A program made the translations under genes and the position numbers. The notes under the pieces are model-generated. The model was not told the origin of the DNA, did no database searches, and worked only from the letters and a program-made list of their open reading frames with translations. A stretch of 6,656 nt of DNA from JBOHHM01 sp050725495 (GTDB lineage: Bacteria; Pseudomonadota; Gammaproteobacteria; Burkholderiales; Burkholderiaceae_C): positions 1 to 6,656 of the forward strand of contig JBOHHM010000133.1 in assembly GCA_050725495.1 (NCBI GenBank), read 5' to 3'. Positions 1 to 5,696 of the stretch are shown here, piece after piece. Position 1 is the first letter of the stretch. Every line of letters starts with the position of its first letter.

Positions 1-893
1 TTGAACGAGAACATCGAGGGAATCGGGTCGGTGTAGCGCACATCGCTTTCGGGACAATGCAGGCCGGTGGAGAATTTCCAGATCTCGGCAGGCACCCCCT
101 CACCCCTGCCCTCTCCCAAAGGGAGAGGGGGCAAGACATCAGCGCCGGGGCTTTTCTCCCTCTCCCCCTGGGAGAGGGTTGGGGTGAGGGCATACACCGC
201 CATCCTCCCCGACCCGCGCTTGAGCGCCACTTCGATCGCCTCGATCACCCGGGCTTTTTCGGTATTGCCCATGCGAAAACGGTCGGCCACCACGTCAAGC
301 ACCTTGCGCGGCCCGGTCGTCGTAGCCACCTCGCGCTCGGCCTGAACTTTCGTGAAGCCACTGGCCGCCAGCCACTGCTCAACCTCTTCGGTCGTAGTGT
401 TGGCAGGCAGTTCCACGGGAAAGGTGAATACCAGACGCGGCTCGGTGGCGAAGGCGGCAGCACGTTCGGCGATCTGCGCGTAAATCGTCTCGGCCGAGTC
501 ATGGCGCACCGGCAGGGCCGTGTCGCGGTCGAACAGCTGGCCGGCACGCGCGAACAGCAGCTTCAAGTGGTCGTTGAGCTCGGTCATCGTGCCCACGGTC
601 GAGCGCGAGGAGCGCACGGGATTGGTCTGGTCGATCGCAATCGCCGGTGGCACGCCTTCGACCTTGTCGACCGCCGGCTTGTCCATGCGGTCCAGGAACT
701 GCCGTGCATAGGCCGAGAAGGTCTCCACATAGCGGCGCTGGCCTTCGGCGTAGAGCGTGTCGAACACCAGGCTGGACTTGCCCGAGCCACTGGGCCCGGT
801 GACCACGGTCAGCTCGCCGGTCCGGATGTCCAGATCGAGGTTCTTGAGGTTGTGCTGGCGCGCGCCGCGGATACGGATATGACCCTGGGACAT
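1..893 (-). CDS. uvrA: UvrA-type excinuclease ABC subunit A (N-terminal part, continues past the left edge)
   Basis: ATP-binding damage-recognition subunit of nucleotide excision repair; 297 complete codons are visible. The start is ATG at 893-891, with a weak AAGAAG ribosome binding site at 898-903. The protein opens with the UvrA signature (IRIRGARQHNLKNLDLDI), then Walker A GPSGSGKSS at residues 33-41 and the conserved YAEGQRRYVETFSAYARQF block (48-66). The frame is open to base 1, ending in PSMFSFN, the block before the first zinc module. Three points suggest a paralogue rather than the canonical housekeeping UvrA: DQTNPVRSSRSTVG (88-101) replaces the usual EQK..SHNPRSTVG; Walker A has GPSG instead of GLSG; and the zinc module shows C280-P-E-S where E. 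coli has C-x-x-C. From memory, Burkholderiales carry a double-length UvrA-like paralogue with this type of N-terminus. Residues about 236-267 are encoded by a palindromic repeat (see 97-190). Family assignment is firm; paralogue status is inference. Confidence 0.93.
   Translation of the reverse strand, partial: MSQGHIRIRGARQHNLKNLDLDIRTGELTVVTGPSGSGKSSLVFDTLYAEGQRRYVETFSAYARQFLDRMDKPAVDKVEGVPPAIAIDQTNPVRSSRSTVGTMTELNDHLKLLFARAGQLFDRDTALPVRHDSAETIYAQIAERAAAFATEPRLVFTFPVELPANTTTEEVEQWLAASGFTKVQAEREVATTTGPRKVLDVVADRFRMGNTEKARVIEAIEVALKRGSGRMAVYALTPTLSQGEREKSPGADVLPPLPLGEGRGEGVPAEIWKFSTGLHCPESDVRYTDPIPSMFSF
97..190. repeat. Two-hairpin palindromic repeat inserted in frame in uvrA
   Basis: The 94-bp element has terminal inverted repeats at 97-117 and 170-190 that match at 19 of 21 positions. 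The outer ten bases, CCCTCACCCC (97-106) and GGGGTGAGGG (181-190), are perfectly complementary. Each arm also folds alone into a perfect 9-bp hairpin with a 3-base loop: CCCTCTCCC at 109-117 with GGGAGAGGG at 121-129, and the same pair at 158-166 and 170-178. The two local hairpins therefore compete with one long stem. This is the layout of paired REP-type (BIME-like) or small MITE-like elements; the sequence type (CTCACCCC..CTCTCCC) is a widespread proteobacterial dispersed repeat. On the minus strand it is translated within uvrA as ALTPTLSQGERE, then a spacer, then PLPLGEGRGEG, with no stop or frameshift. Confidence 0.88.
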
Positions 894-1071
894 GTTGCTT
901 CTTTGCTGCTGAGGCCAAACATTCTAGGCAGGGCGCCAGCTGATACATGTCATGAGCCGAATAACCCTCAGCGGCGCCCCTAGGGGTTTCCACCACGGTA
1001 GTTCCCACAGCGCCGGCACGCCGGAAGTACGTAGACTCGGGCACCTCAAGAACGTCGTGAGGAGACAACTG
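894..1071. promoter_or_regulatory. Divergent intergenic region between uvrA and the substrate-binding protein gene
   Basis: This 178-bp gap must hold promoters for both divergent genes. On the minus strand TAGAAT (complement of ATTCTA, 921-926) matches the sigma-70 -10 consensus at 5 of 6 positions, about 28 bp before the uvrA start codon, but no convincing -35 lies at the normal distance. For the plus-strand gene I see no good promoter. Two palindromes occur on that side: CCCCTAGGGG (977-986) and CCGGC/GCCGG around 1013-1024. Either could be an operator or a leader hairpin, but nothing identifies a regulator. No CTGT-N8-ACAG type LexA box was found by eye. Confidence 0.35.
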
Positions 1072-2184
1072 ATGAAATCCGCTCATTCCTGGTGCTGCGC
1101 CTGGCTGCTGGCCGCCTTTTCAACCGTTGCCCAGGCCCAGCTCCTGGTCGGACAGACGGCAGGCTTCACCGGCCCGGTCGGCGCCGGGGTCAAGGAAACC
1201 ACGGAGGGCGCCCGGCTCTACCTCGATGCCGTCAACGACAAGGGCGGTGTCCACGGGCAGAAGATCGAGCTGATCTCGCTGGACGACAAGTTCGATCCCA
1301 AGCTGGCGGCCGAGAACGCGCGCAAGCTGATCGAAGGACAGAACGTCGTGGCGCTGTTCCTCAACCGCGGCACGCCCCACACCGAGGCCATCGTTCCGCT
1401 GTTGGACCAGCACGGCGTACCGCTGGTCGGTCCCTCGACCGGCGCCATGGTGCTGCACCAGCCGCCGAAGAAGCATGTGTTCAACGTGCGGGCCACCTAC
1501 CAGCGCGAGGCCGAGAAAGCCATCAGCCACCTGAACTCCACAGGCATCACGCGCATCGCCGTGGTCCATGTGGATGACAGTTTCGGAGCCGACGGGCTGG
1601 CGGGTGCCCAAAAAGGCCTGACCAGCGCCAGGCTGGCACCGGTCGCACTCGGAAAATTCGACCGCGCCAAGCCGGACTTTTCACAGATCGCGCCCAAAGT
1701 CGCGCAGGCCAATGCCCAGGCCGTGATGCTGATTGCCTCAGGCGCCGCCGTGGTCGAGGGCGTCAAGGCCTTGCGCGCTGCGGGCTCCAATGCCCAAGTC
1801 GTGACCCTGTCCAACAATGCCTCGGCCGGCTTTGTCAAAAGCCTGGGCGACAACGCCCGCGGCGTGATCGTGACCCAGGTCTTTCCCTATGAACGCTCGA
1901 TAGCCTACCCCATCGTGAAGGAGGCTCAGGACCTGGCGCGCGGCAAGGGCCTGAACGAGGTCAGCCCGGCCATGCTCGAAGGCTTTGCTTCGGCCAAGGT
2001 GCTGGTCGAGGCGCTGCGCCGCGCCGGGCCCAAGCCGGGTCGTGACAAGGTCCAGGCCGCGCTCGAAGGGCTGCGCAAGTTCGACATCGGTGGGCTGGAG
2101 GTCAGCTACAGCGGCAGCGACCACACGGGGCTGGATTTCGCCGACCTGTCCATCATAGGCAACGACGGCAGATTCAAGCGCTGA
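1072..2184 (+). CDS. ABC transporter periplasmic substrate-binding protein, branched-chain amino acid (LivK) type
   Basis: A 370-residue secreted protein of the type I periplasmic-binding fold (Peripla_BP_6 family), which normally delivers amino acids, amides or small carboxylates to a Liv-type ABC importer. The start chosen is ATG 1072, preceded by AGGAG at 1060-1064 with 7-base spacing; the frame is open upstream to 952 but that stretch lacks a signal sequence. A typical signal peptide occupies residues 1-22, with a probable cut after AQA. Features of the mature protein fit the family: GQTAGFTGPVG near the start, GARLYLDAVNDKGGVHG, KLAAENARKLI, the VPLVGPSTGAMVLHQP segment that often lines the ligand pocket, and a second lobe with VHVDDSFGADGLAGAQKGL. 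Length is normal. No permease or ATPase gene is next to it, so it is an orphan SBP whose ligand cannot be read from context. It runs divergently from uvrA and converges on the small minus-strand gene. Confidence 0.9.
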   Translation: MKSAHSWCCAWLLAAFSTVAQAQLLVGQTAGFTGPVGAGVKETTEGARLYLDAVNDKGGVHGQKIELISLDDKFDPKLAAENARKLIEGQNVVALFLNRGTPHTEAIVPLLDQHGVPLVGPSTGAMVLHQPPKKHVFNVRATYQREAEKAISHLNSTGITRIAVVHVDDSFGADGLAGAQKGLTSARLAPVALGKFDRAKPDFSQIAPKVAQANAQAVMLIASGAAVVEGVKALRAAGSNAQVVTLSNNASAGFVKSLGDNARGVIVTQVFPYERSIAYPIVKEAQDLARGKGLNEVSPAMLEGFASAKVLVEALRRAGPKPGRDKVQAALEGLRKFDIGGLEVSYSGSDHTGLDFADLSIIGNDGRFKR

Positions 2185-2197
2185 GGCCCGCGTTCAC

Positions 2198-2226
2198 AGC
2201 CGCAGCGAGCTGCGGGCGGCTTTCTT
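2198..2226 (+). terminator. Probable Rho-independent terminator after the substrate-binding protein gene
   Basis: Beginning 14 bases after the TGA stop, AGCCGC (2198-2203) can pair with GCGGCT (2216-2221), or CCGCAG (2200-2205) with CTGCGG (2210-2215) around a CGAG loop. TTTCTT follows at 2221-2226. The T-run is short and touches the stop codon of the convergent small gene (2226-2228). Confidence 0.6.
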
Positions 2227-2363
2227 CACTTGGCGGCGGGCGCAGGCGCATGGGTCGCTTCGGCGCCGTGCTTTTCACCCCCCATGTCGATGTCCCCGCC
2301 CTTCATGAGCACCCCGAGGGCGAGCGCGGCAAAAACGACAAAGCCGACGGCAATTTTCCACAT
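2226..2363 (-). CDS. Small single-pass membrane protein, 45 residues, function unknown
   Basis: The start is ATG 2363-2361, because AGGAG (complement of 2371-2375) lies exactly 7 bases upstream; the frame extends to 2411, but that part overlaps the terminator of the previous gene and lacks its own ribosome site. Residues 1-20 (MWKIAVGFVVFAALALGVLM) form one hydrophobic helix after a single lysine. A short polar tail follows, KGGDIDMGGEKHGAEATHAP, ending in an Ala/Pro-rich stretch and a terminal Lys. The tail contains two histidines and several acidic residues. I do not recognise a named family, although tiny proteins starting MWK with one helix and KGGD seem familiar from Burkholderiales. The good ribosome site, sensible topology and placement between two terminators argue that it is real. 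It sits downstream of the MFS gene on the same strand, so it is expressed either by read-through or from its own promoter. Confidence 0.72.
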   Translation of the reverse strand: MWKIAVGFVVFAALALGVLMKGGDIDMGGEKHGAEATHAPAPAAK

Positions 2364-2376
2364 TTCATTTCTCCTG

Positions 2377-2402
2377 AAAAAAGGCCCTCGCTGGGAGGGC
2401 CT
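2377..2402 (-). terminator. Strong Rho-independent terminator of the MFS permease gene
   Basis: Read on the minus strand, AGGCCCTC (complement of 2395-2402) pairs perfectly with GAGGGCCT (complement of 2382-2389) across a five-base loop, and six T residues follow (complement of 2377-2382). It lies 49 bases after the MFS stop codon and ends just before the AGGAG ribosome site of the 45-residue protein. Confidence 0.88.
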
Positions 2403-2451
2403 GTCCAACACACCCGGACCGGCATGGCCCGGGTGAACCCTGGGCTGCGAA

Positions 2452-4110
2452 TCAGTCGTTCGCGTAAATGTTGACGTTCTTGGTTTCCTTGACGAACAGG
2501 GTGCCGATCACGAAGGTGGCGGCCGCGATGATGATCGGATACCACAGGCCGTTGTACATGTTGCCGGTCTGCGCCACGATGGCAAACGCCGTGGTCGGCA
2601 GCAGGCCGCCGAACCAGCCGTTGCCGATGTGGTAGGGCAGGCTCATCGAGGTGTAGCGGATGCGGGTGGGGAACAGTTCCACCAGCATGGCGGCGATCGG
2701 GCCGTAGACCATGGTCACCAGCAGCACCAGGTAGGTCAGGATCACCACGATCGTGAACTTGTCGACCTTGGCCGGGTCGGCCTTGCTGGGGTAACCCGCA
2801 GCCTTCAGCGCTTCGGTGACGGCCTTCTTGAACTCGCCGTCCTTCTTCTTGGCCTCGTCGGCCGGCAGGCCCTTGGACGTGTAGCTCGAAATCACGGTCT
2901 CGCCGACCTTGATGGTGGCGGGCGTGCCAGCGGCAGCCGCTGCGTTCTCATAGCTGACCGAAGCGCCGGCCAGCACCTGCTTGGCGATGTCGCAGGAGCT
3001 GGTGAACTTGGCCGTACCGGTCGGGTTGAACTGGAACGAGCATTCGGCCGGGTCGGCGGTCACGACCACCTTGTTCTTGGCCTGAGCTGCAGCCAGATCG
3101 GGGTTGGCGGCCTTGGTCAGCGCGCCGAACACCGGGAAGTAGGTGAGGGCGGCCAGTAGGCAGCCGGCCATGATGATGGGCTTGCGGCCGATCTTGTCGG
3201 ACAAGGCGCCGAAAAAGATGAAGAACGGCGTGCCGATGATCAGCGAAACGGCGACCAGGATGTTGGCGGTGGCGCCATCGACCTTGAGCGCCTGCGTCAG
3301 GAAGAACAGCGCATAGAACTGGCCCGAGTACCAGACCACGGCCTGGCCCGCGGTCAGGCCGACCAGCGCCAGGATCACGATCTTGAGGTTCTTCCACTGG
3401 CCGAAAGATTCGCTCAGCGGCGCCTTAGAGGTCTTGCCCTCGGCCTTCATTTTCTGGAAGGCGGGCGACTCGTTCATGCTCAGGCGGATCCACACCGAGA
3501 TGGCGAGCAGCGCGATCGAGACGATGAACGGAACGCGCCAGCCCCAGTCGGCAAAAGCGGCTTCGCCGATCGCGGTGCGGGTGCCCAGAATCACCATCAG
3601 GCTCAGGAACAGGCCCAGCGTGGCCGTGGTCTGGATCCAGGCCGTGTAGGCGCCGCGCTTGCCGTGCGGCGCGTGTTCGGCCACATAGGTGGCAGCGCCG
3701 CCGTACTCGCCGCCGAGCGCCAGGCCTTGCAGCAGGCGCAGCGCGATCAGGATGATCGGTGCGGCCACGCCGATGCTCGCGTAGGTGGGCAGGATGCCGA
3801 CGATGAAGGTCGACAGACCCATGATCAGGATCGTGACCAGGAAGGTGTATTTGCGCCCGATCATGTCGCCCAGCCGGCCGAAGAAGATCGCGCCGAAGGG
3901 TCGCACGATGAAGCCGGCCGCAAAGGCCAGCAGCGCGAAGATGAAGGCCGAGCCTGCATCGAGGCCGGCAAAGAACTGCTTGGCGATGATGGCGGCCAGC
4001 GAACCGTAGAGGTAGAAGTCGTACCACTCGAATACGGTGCCTAGCGACGAGGCGAAGATGACCTTCTTCTCCTCGGGCGTCATCGGCCTGTTAGCGGCAG
4101 TTGTAGCCAT
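2452..4110 (-). CDS. MFS permease of the metabolite:H+ symporter (MHS) family with a large periplasmic insert
   Basis: A 552-residue inner-membrane permease, probably proton-coupled uptake of an organic acid or similar small metabolite; substrate unknown. The start ATG 4110-4108 has GGAG (complement of 4119-4122) at 8-base spacing. MHS hallmarks are clear: SSLGTVFEWYDFYLYGSLAA in TM1 (21-40), motif A GRLGDMIGRK (78-87), RLLQGLALGGEYGGAATYVAE (125-145), a WGWRVPF segment (189-195), and the second motif-A copy GALSDKIGRK (301-310) before TM9. ELFPTRIRYTSMS (478-490) and YHIGNGWFGG lead into TM11-12. Close relatives such as ProP or ShiA types have roughly 430-500 residues. The extra length is a hydrophilic block of about 115 residues (333-451) between TM9 and TM10, periplasmic by standard MFS topology. 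It holds Cys357 and Cys373, which could form a disulfide. The gene appears monocistronic, or is followed by the 45-residue gene past a strong terminator. Confidence 0.92.
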   Translation of the reverse strand: MATTAANRPMTPEEKKVIFASSLGTVFEWYDFYLYGSLAAIIAKQFFAGLDAGSAFIFALLAFAAGFIVRPFGAIFFGRLGDMIGRKYTFLVTILIMGLSTFIVGILPTYASIGVAAPIILIALRLLQGLALGGEYGGAATYVAEHAPHGKRGAYTAWIQTTATLGLFLSLMVILGTRTAIGEAAFADWGWRVPFIVSIALLAISVWIRLSMNESPAFQKMKAEGKTSKAPLSESFGQWKNLKIVILALVGLTAGQAVVWYSGQFYALFFLTQALKVDGATANILVAVSLIIGTPFFIFFGALSDKIGRKPIIMAGCLLAALTYFPVFGALTKAANPDLAAAQAKNKVVVTADPAECSFQFNPTGTAKFTSSCDIAKQVLAGASVSYENAAAAAGTPATIKVGETVISSYTSKGLPADEAKKKDGEFKKAVTEALKAAGYPSKADPAKVDKFTIVVILTYLVLLVTMVYGPIAAMLVELFPTRIRYTSMSLPYHIGNGWFGGLLPTTAFAIVAQTGNMYNGLWYPIIIAAATFVIGTLFVKETKNVNIYAND

Positions 4111-4296
4111 GGTGATGTCTCCAGTTAGTTAGGGCCCCCAACGCAGAGGCTGAATTGCATACTAGGAGACGCTACTGACCCTGCTCTGACGCGAAACCAA
4201 CGCAGGCTTGCGCGAAACTGAACGGGCTCTGACGGTTTAGGGTGAAACCCTCAAGCCTCGTTTCATGATGCGGTGCCTGAACCGCCCAGGCTCGGG
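4111..4296. other. Gene-free spacer upstream of the MFS permease gene
   Basis: This 186-bp region probably holds the MFS promoter and the end of the operon to its right. Direct repeats are visible: GCTCTGACG at 4183-4191 and 4226-4234, and CGCGAAAC at 4190-4197 and 4211-4218. Small hairpins are AGGGT/ACCCT (4239-4243 with 4247-4251) and GCCTG/CAGGC (4275-4279 with 4287-4291); the latter lies just after the isomerase stop codon but has no T-run, so termination there is uncertain. A weak minus-strand -10-like TAGTAT (complement of 4159-4164, 4 of 6 matches) is the best promoter candidate for the permease. No open reading frame in the spacer looks real. Confidence 0.4.
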
Positions 4297-4944
4297 TTAA
4301 CCCTTGTTGGTACGCGTCAGGCCGGCCGGAAGCTGACTCGCTGCTTCCCAGGCGCCGCTGTCAAACCAGGCATCGCCTTCGAGGTAGGCGCGCAGCATGG
4401 GCAGTGCATCGAAGCCCCAGAACAGCTTGTCGTCGACCGCGAAAGTCGGCACGCCAAACAGGCCACGCGCCAGCGCTTCTTCGGTGTGGGCCCTGAGCTG
4501 GGCCTTGACCTCCTCGCCACCCACGTCGCGCTGCGGCGCCAGCTGCGCCGCCAGGGCCTGCAGCCGCTGCGCATCGGCGGCCTCGGCGCCGCCGCGCCAG
4601 ACATGACGCAAGAGGGTCTCGGTCACATAGCGATTCGGCGTGCCCTCCTCGCTGCAGGCCAGAGCGAGGCGCAGCAGGGGCAGCGGGTTGAAGGGATGGC
4701 TGGCCGGCAGTTGCATCGCGATGCCGTGGCTGTGCGCCAGCCACAGCACCTGGCGGTAGGTCCAGTCGCGCTTGCCCGCAATCTCGGCCGGCCCGAGCTG
4801 GCCATGGTGCTTGAGCAGGCCGGCGAACAAAATGGGCTTGTATGTCACGCTGTAGCTCAGGCCCTGCAAGGCCTCGGGCAGCTTCTCGAACGCCAGATAG
4901 GCGTAGGGCGAAATGAAGTCGAGGTAGAAGGTGATCTGCTTCAT
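4297..4944 (-). CDS. 2-hydroxychromene-2-carboxylate isomerase-like protein (DsbA-fold, kappa-class GST-like)
   Basis: A 215-residue cytoplasmic protein of the DsbA-like thioredoxin-fold family that contains NahD, the isomerase of naphthalene breakdown, and kappa glutathione transferases. The N-terminus YLDFISPYAYLAFEKLPEAL has the family S-P-Y-A-Y/S-L motif; Ser12 sits at the position of the catalytic or glutathione-activating serine. The helical insert carries HPFNPLPLLRLALA (83-96). The C-terminal half has GVPTFAVDDKLFWGFDAL (164-181), with the cis-Pro of the thioredoxin fold at P166 and the FxG motif. Length matches the family. The start ATG 4944-4942 overlaps the TGA of the upstream gene as ATGA, and GGAG (complement of 4953-4956) at 8-base spacing serves as ribosome site; the frame extends upstream but that part is shadow. 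No aromatic-degradation genes accompany it, so the true substrate may differ from the family name. The TAA stop lies inside the palindrome GGGTTAACCC (4294-4303). Confidence 0.88.
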   Translation of the reverse strand: MKQITFYLDFISPYAYLAFEKLPEALQGLSYSVTYKPILFAGLLKHHGQLGPAEIAGKRDWTYRQVLWLAHSHGIAMQLPASHPFNPLPLLRLALACSEEGTPNRYVTETLLRHVWRGGAEAADAQRLQALAAQLAPQRDVGGEEVKAQLRAHTEEALARGLFGVPTFAVDDKLFWGFDALPMLRAYLEGDAWFDSGAWEAASQLPAGLTRTNKG

Positions 4945-5696
4945 GTGTTTTGCTCCCTCGCCCTCTCGGCGAGGCCTGGGGTGAGGGCGCGCTGCTCGAC
5001 CCGGGCCCAGACCCTGCGCTTGTCCTCGTCGGCCAGGCCGCTCCAGGCGCGAATTTCGTCGAGCGTGCGAAAGCAGCCTTCGCACAGGCCGCTGGCCGTG
5101 CCCATGCGGCAGACCGAAACGCAGGGCGACGGCACATTCTGGCCTCCAGCCCTTGCCAGCTGGGCGCGACACGCTATCAAATCAATAGTGCTCATGGCCC
5201 GGCTGTGCTGGGCCACATCGGCCACGGGTGCGCCGGTCAGGCTTTCGAGGTCTTGCGGCCGGAGCTGGAACACGCCATGTGGATGGCCGGCGGCGGCCCA
5301 GATCGCCTCGAAGCGGAACAGTTCGCGGTCGATCAGCGTCACGGGTGCCGTGGCGTGGCCAATCGGCGAGACGCCGCCGATGGCAAAGCCGGTCTTGGCT
5401 TTCACGAAGTCGGCATCGGCGCGGCCGGTCTTGCCGACGATGGCGTCGACCTTGCGCTCGTCGACGCGACGGTCACCCGAGGTGATGACCAGCACGGCCG
5501 CGTCGTCCGACTGGCGGCGAAAGATGATGCTTTTGGCGATCTGCCCGACGGCGATGCCCAGCGCGTCGGCCGCCTGCTGCGCCGTGCGCGCCGCATCGTC
5601 GAGCATCACGGGCATATGCGCATGGCCCTTGTCCTGCAGCACGCGCGCGACGCGCTGCACACCCTCGGGGAAAGTCTTCAGTTCAGCGCCGCACAT
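4941..5696 (-). CDS. YbaK/EbsC-type aminoacyl-tRNA deacylase fused to a C-terminal DUF1289 domain
   Basis: A 251-residue two-domain protein. Residues about 10-165 form a YbaK/ProX-like domain, a family that hydrolyses mischarged aminoacyl-tRNA such as Cys-tRNA(Pro). Supporting blocks are ARTAQQAADALGIAVGQIAKSIIF with the conserved Lys55, KTGFAIGGVSPIGH (101-114), and LIDRELFRFEAIWAAAGHPHGVF. Residues about 189-236 form a DUF1289 domain with four cysteines in the pattern C192-x3-C196-x8-C205-x2-C208, followed by FRTLDEIRAWSGLADEDKR; this looks like a metal-binding knuckle, though the family has no established function. There is no stop between the domains. An internal ATG (M168, 5195-5193) lacks a ribosome site, so the fusion reading is preferred. 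The linker 169-187 and tail 237-251 are repeat-derived. The start ATG 5696 follows GGGGG (complement of 5703-5707). It lies downstream of HMG-CoA lyase and overlaps the isomerase start by ATGA. Confidence 0.87.
   Translation of the reverse strand: MCGAELKTFPEGVQRVARVLQDKGHAHMPVMLDDAARTAQQAADALGIAVGQIAKSIIFRRQSDDAAVLVITSGDRRVDERKVDAIVGKTGRADADFVKAKTGFAIGGVSPIGHATAPVTLIDRELFRFEAIWAAAGHPHGVFQLRPQDLESLTGAPVADVAQHSRAMSTIDLIACRAQLARAGGQNVPSPCVSVCRMGTASGLCEGCFRTLDEIRAWSGLADEDKRRVWARVEQRALTPGLAERAREQNT
4953..4987. repeat. Half-copy of the uvrA-type palindromic repeat at the end of the YbaK-DUF1289 gene
   Basis: GGGGTGAGGG at 4978-4987 is identical to the outer arm at 181-190. It is followed inward by a 7-bp hairpin, CCTCGCC (4956-4962) with GGCGAGG (4968-4974). 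This matches one arm of the uvrA element with several base changes that preserve pairing. On the minus strand it encodes ALTPGLAERAREQ, parallel to ALTPTLSQGERE in uvrA, and its GGGAG end forms the ribosome site of the next gene. Confidence 0.72.
5136..5192. repeat. Diverged repeat-like patch at the YbaK-DUF1289 domain junction
   Basis: An AT-rich island, CTATCAAATCAATAG (5174-5188), with CTAT/ATAG ends stands out from the surrounding GC-rich coding sequence. Next to it, CTGGC (5139-5143) can pair with GCCAG (5155-5159) around CTCCAGCCCTT. From memory, the combination of CTATCAAATCAATAG with a GGCCTCTAGCCCTT-like half resembles a common dispersed intergenic repeat of Comamonadaceae; I could not check this. 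Translated on the minus strand it gives residues 169-187, exactly the linker before the DUF1289 cysteines. Confidence 0.5.

Noticed and set aside
97..190. Short CRISPR-like array
   Set aside because: There are only two inverted, not direct, units with no unique spacers of regular length; it is a palindromic doublet.
941..957. LexA (SOS) box upstream of uvrA
   Set aside because: The stretch around TGATACATGTCATGA contains an ACATGT core but lacks the CTGT and ACAG half-sites; too weak to call.
57..983. Long plus-strand open frame opposite uvrA
   Set aside because: It is antisense to a clear UvrA reading frame, has no family features, and crosses the palindromic repeat; it is a shadow of GC-rich coding sequence.
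952..1071. Upstream start for the substrate-binding protein
   Set aside because: The extra 40 residues would bury the signal peptide, and the AGGAG site is placed for ATG 1072.
4945..5172. Upstream extension of the isomerase frame
   Set aside because: Homology begins exactly at the ATG at 4944, which has a ribosome site and ATGA overlap; the extension is out of frame with the DUF1289 domain it covers.
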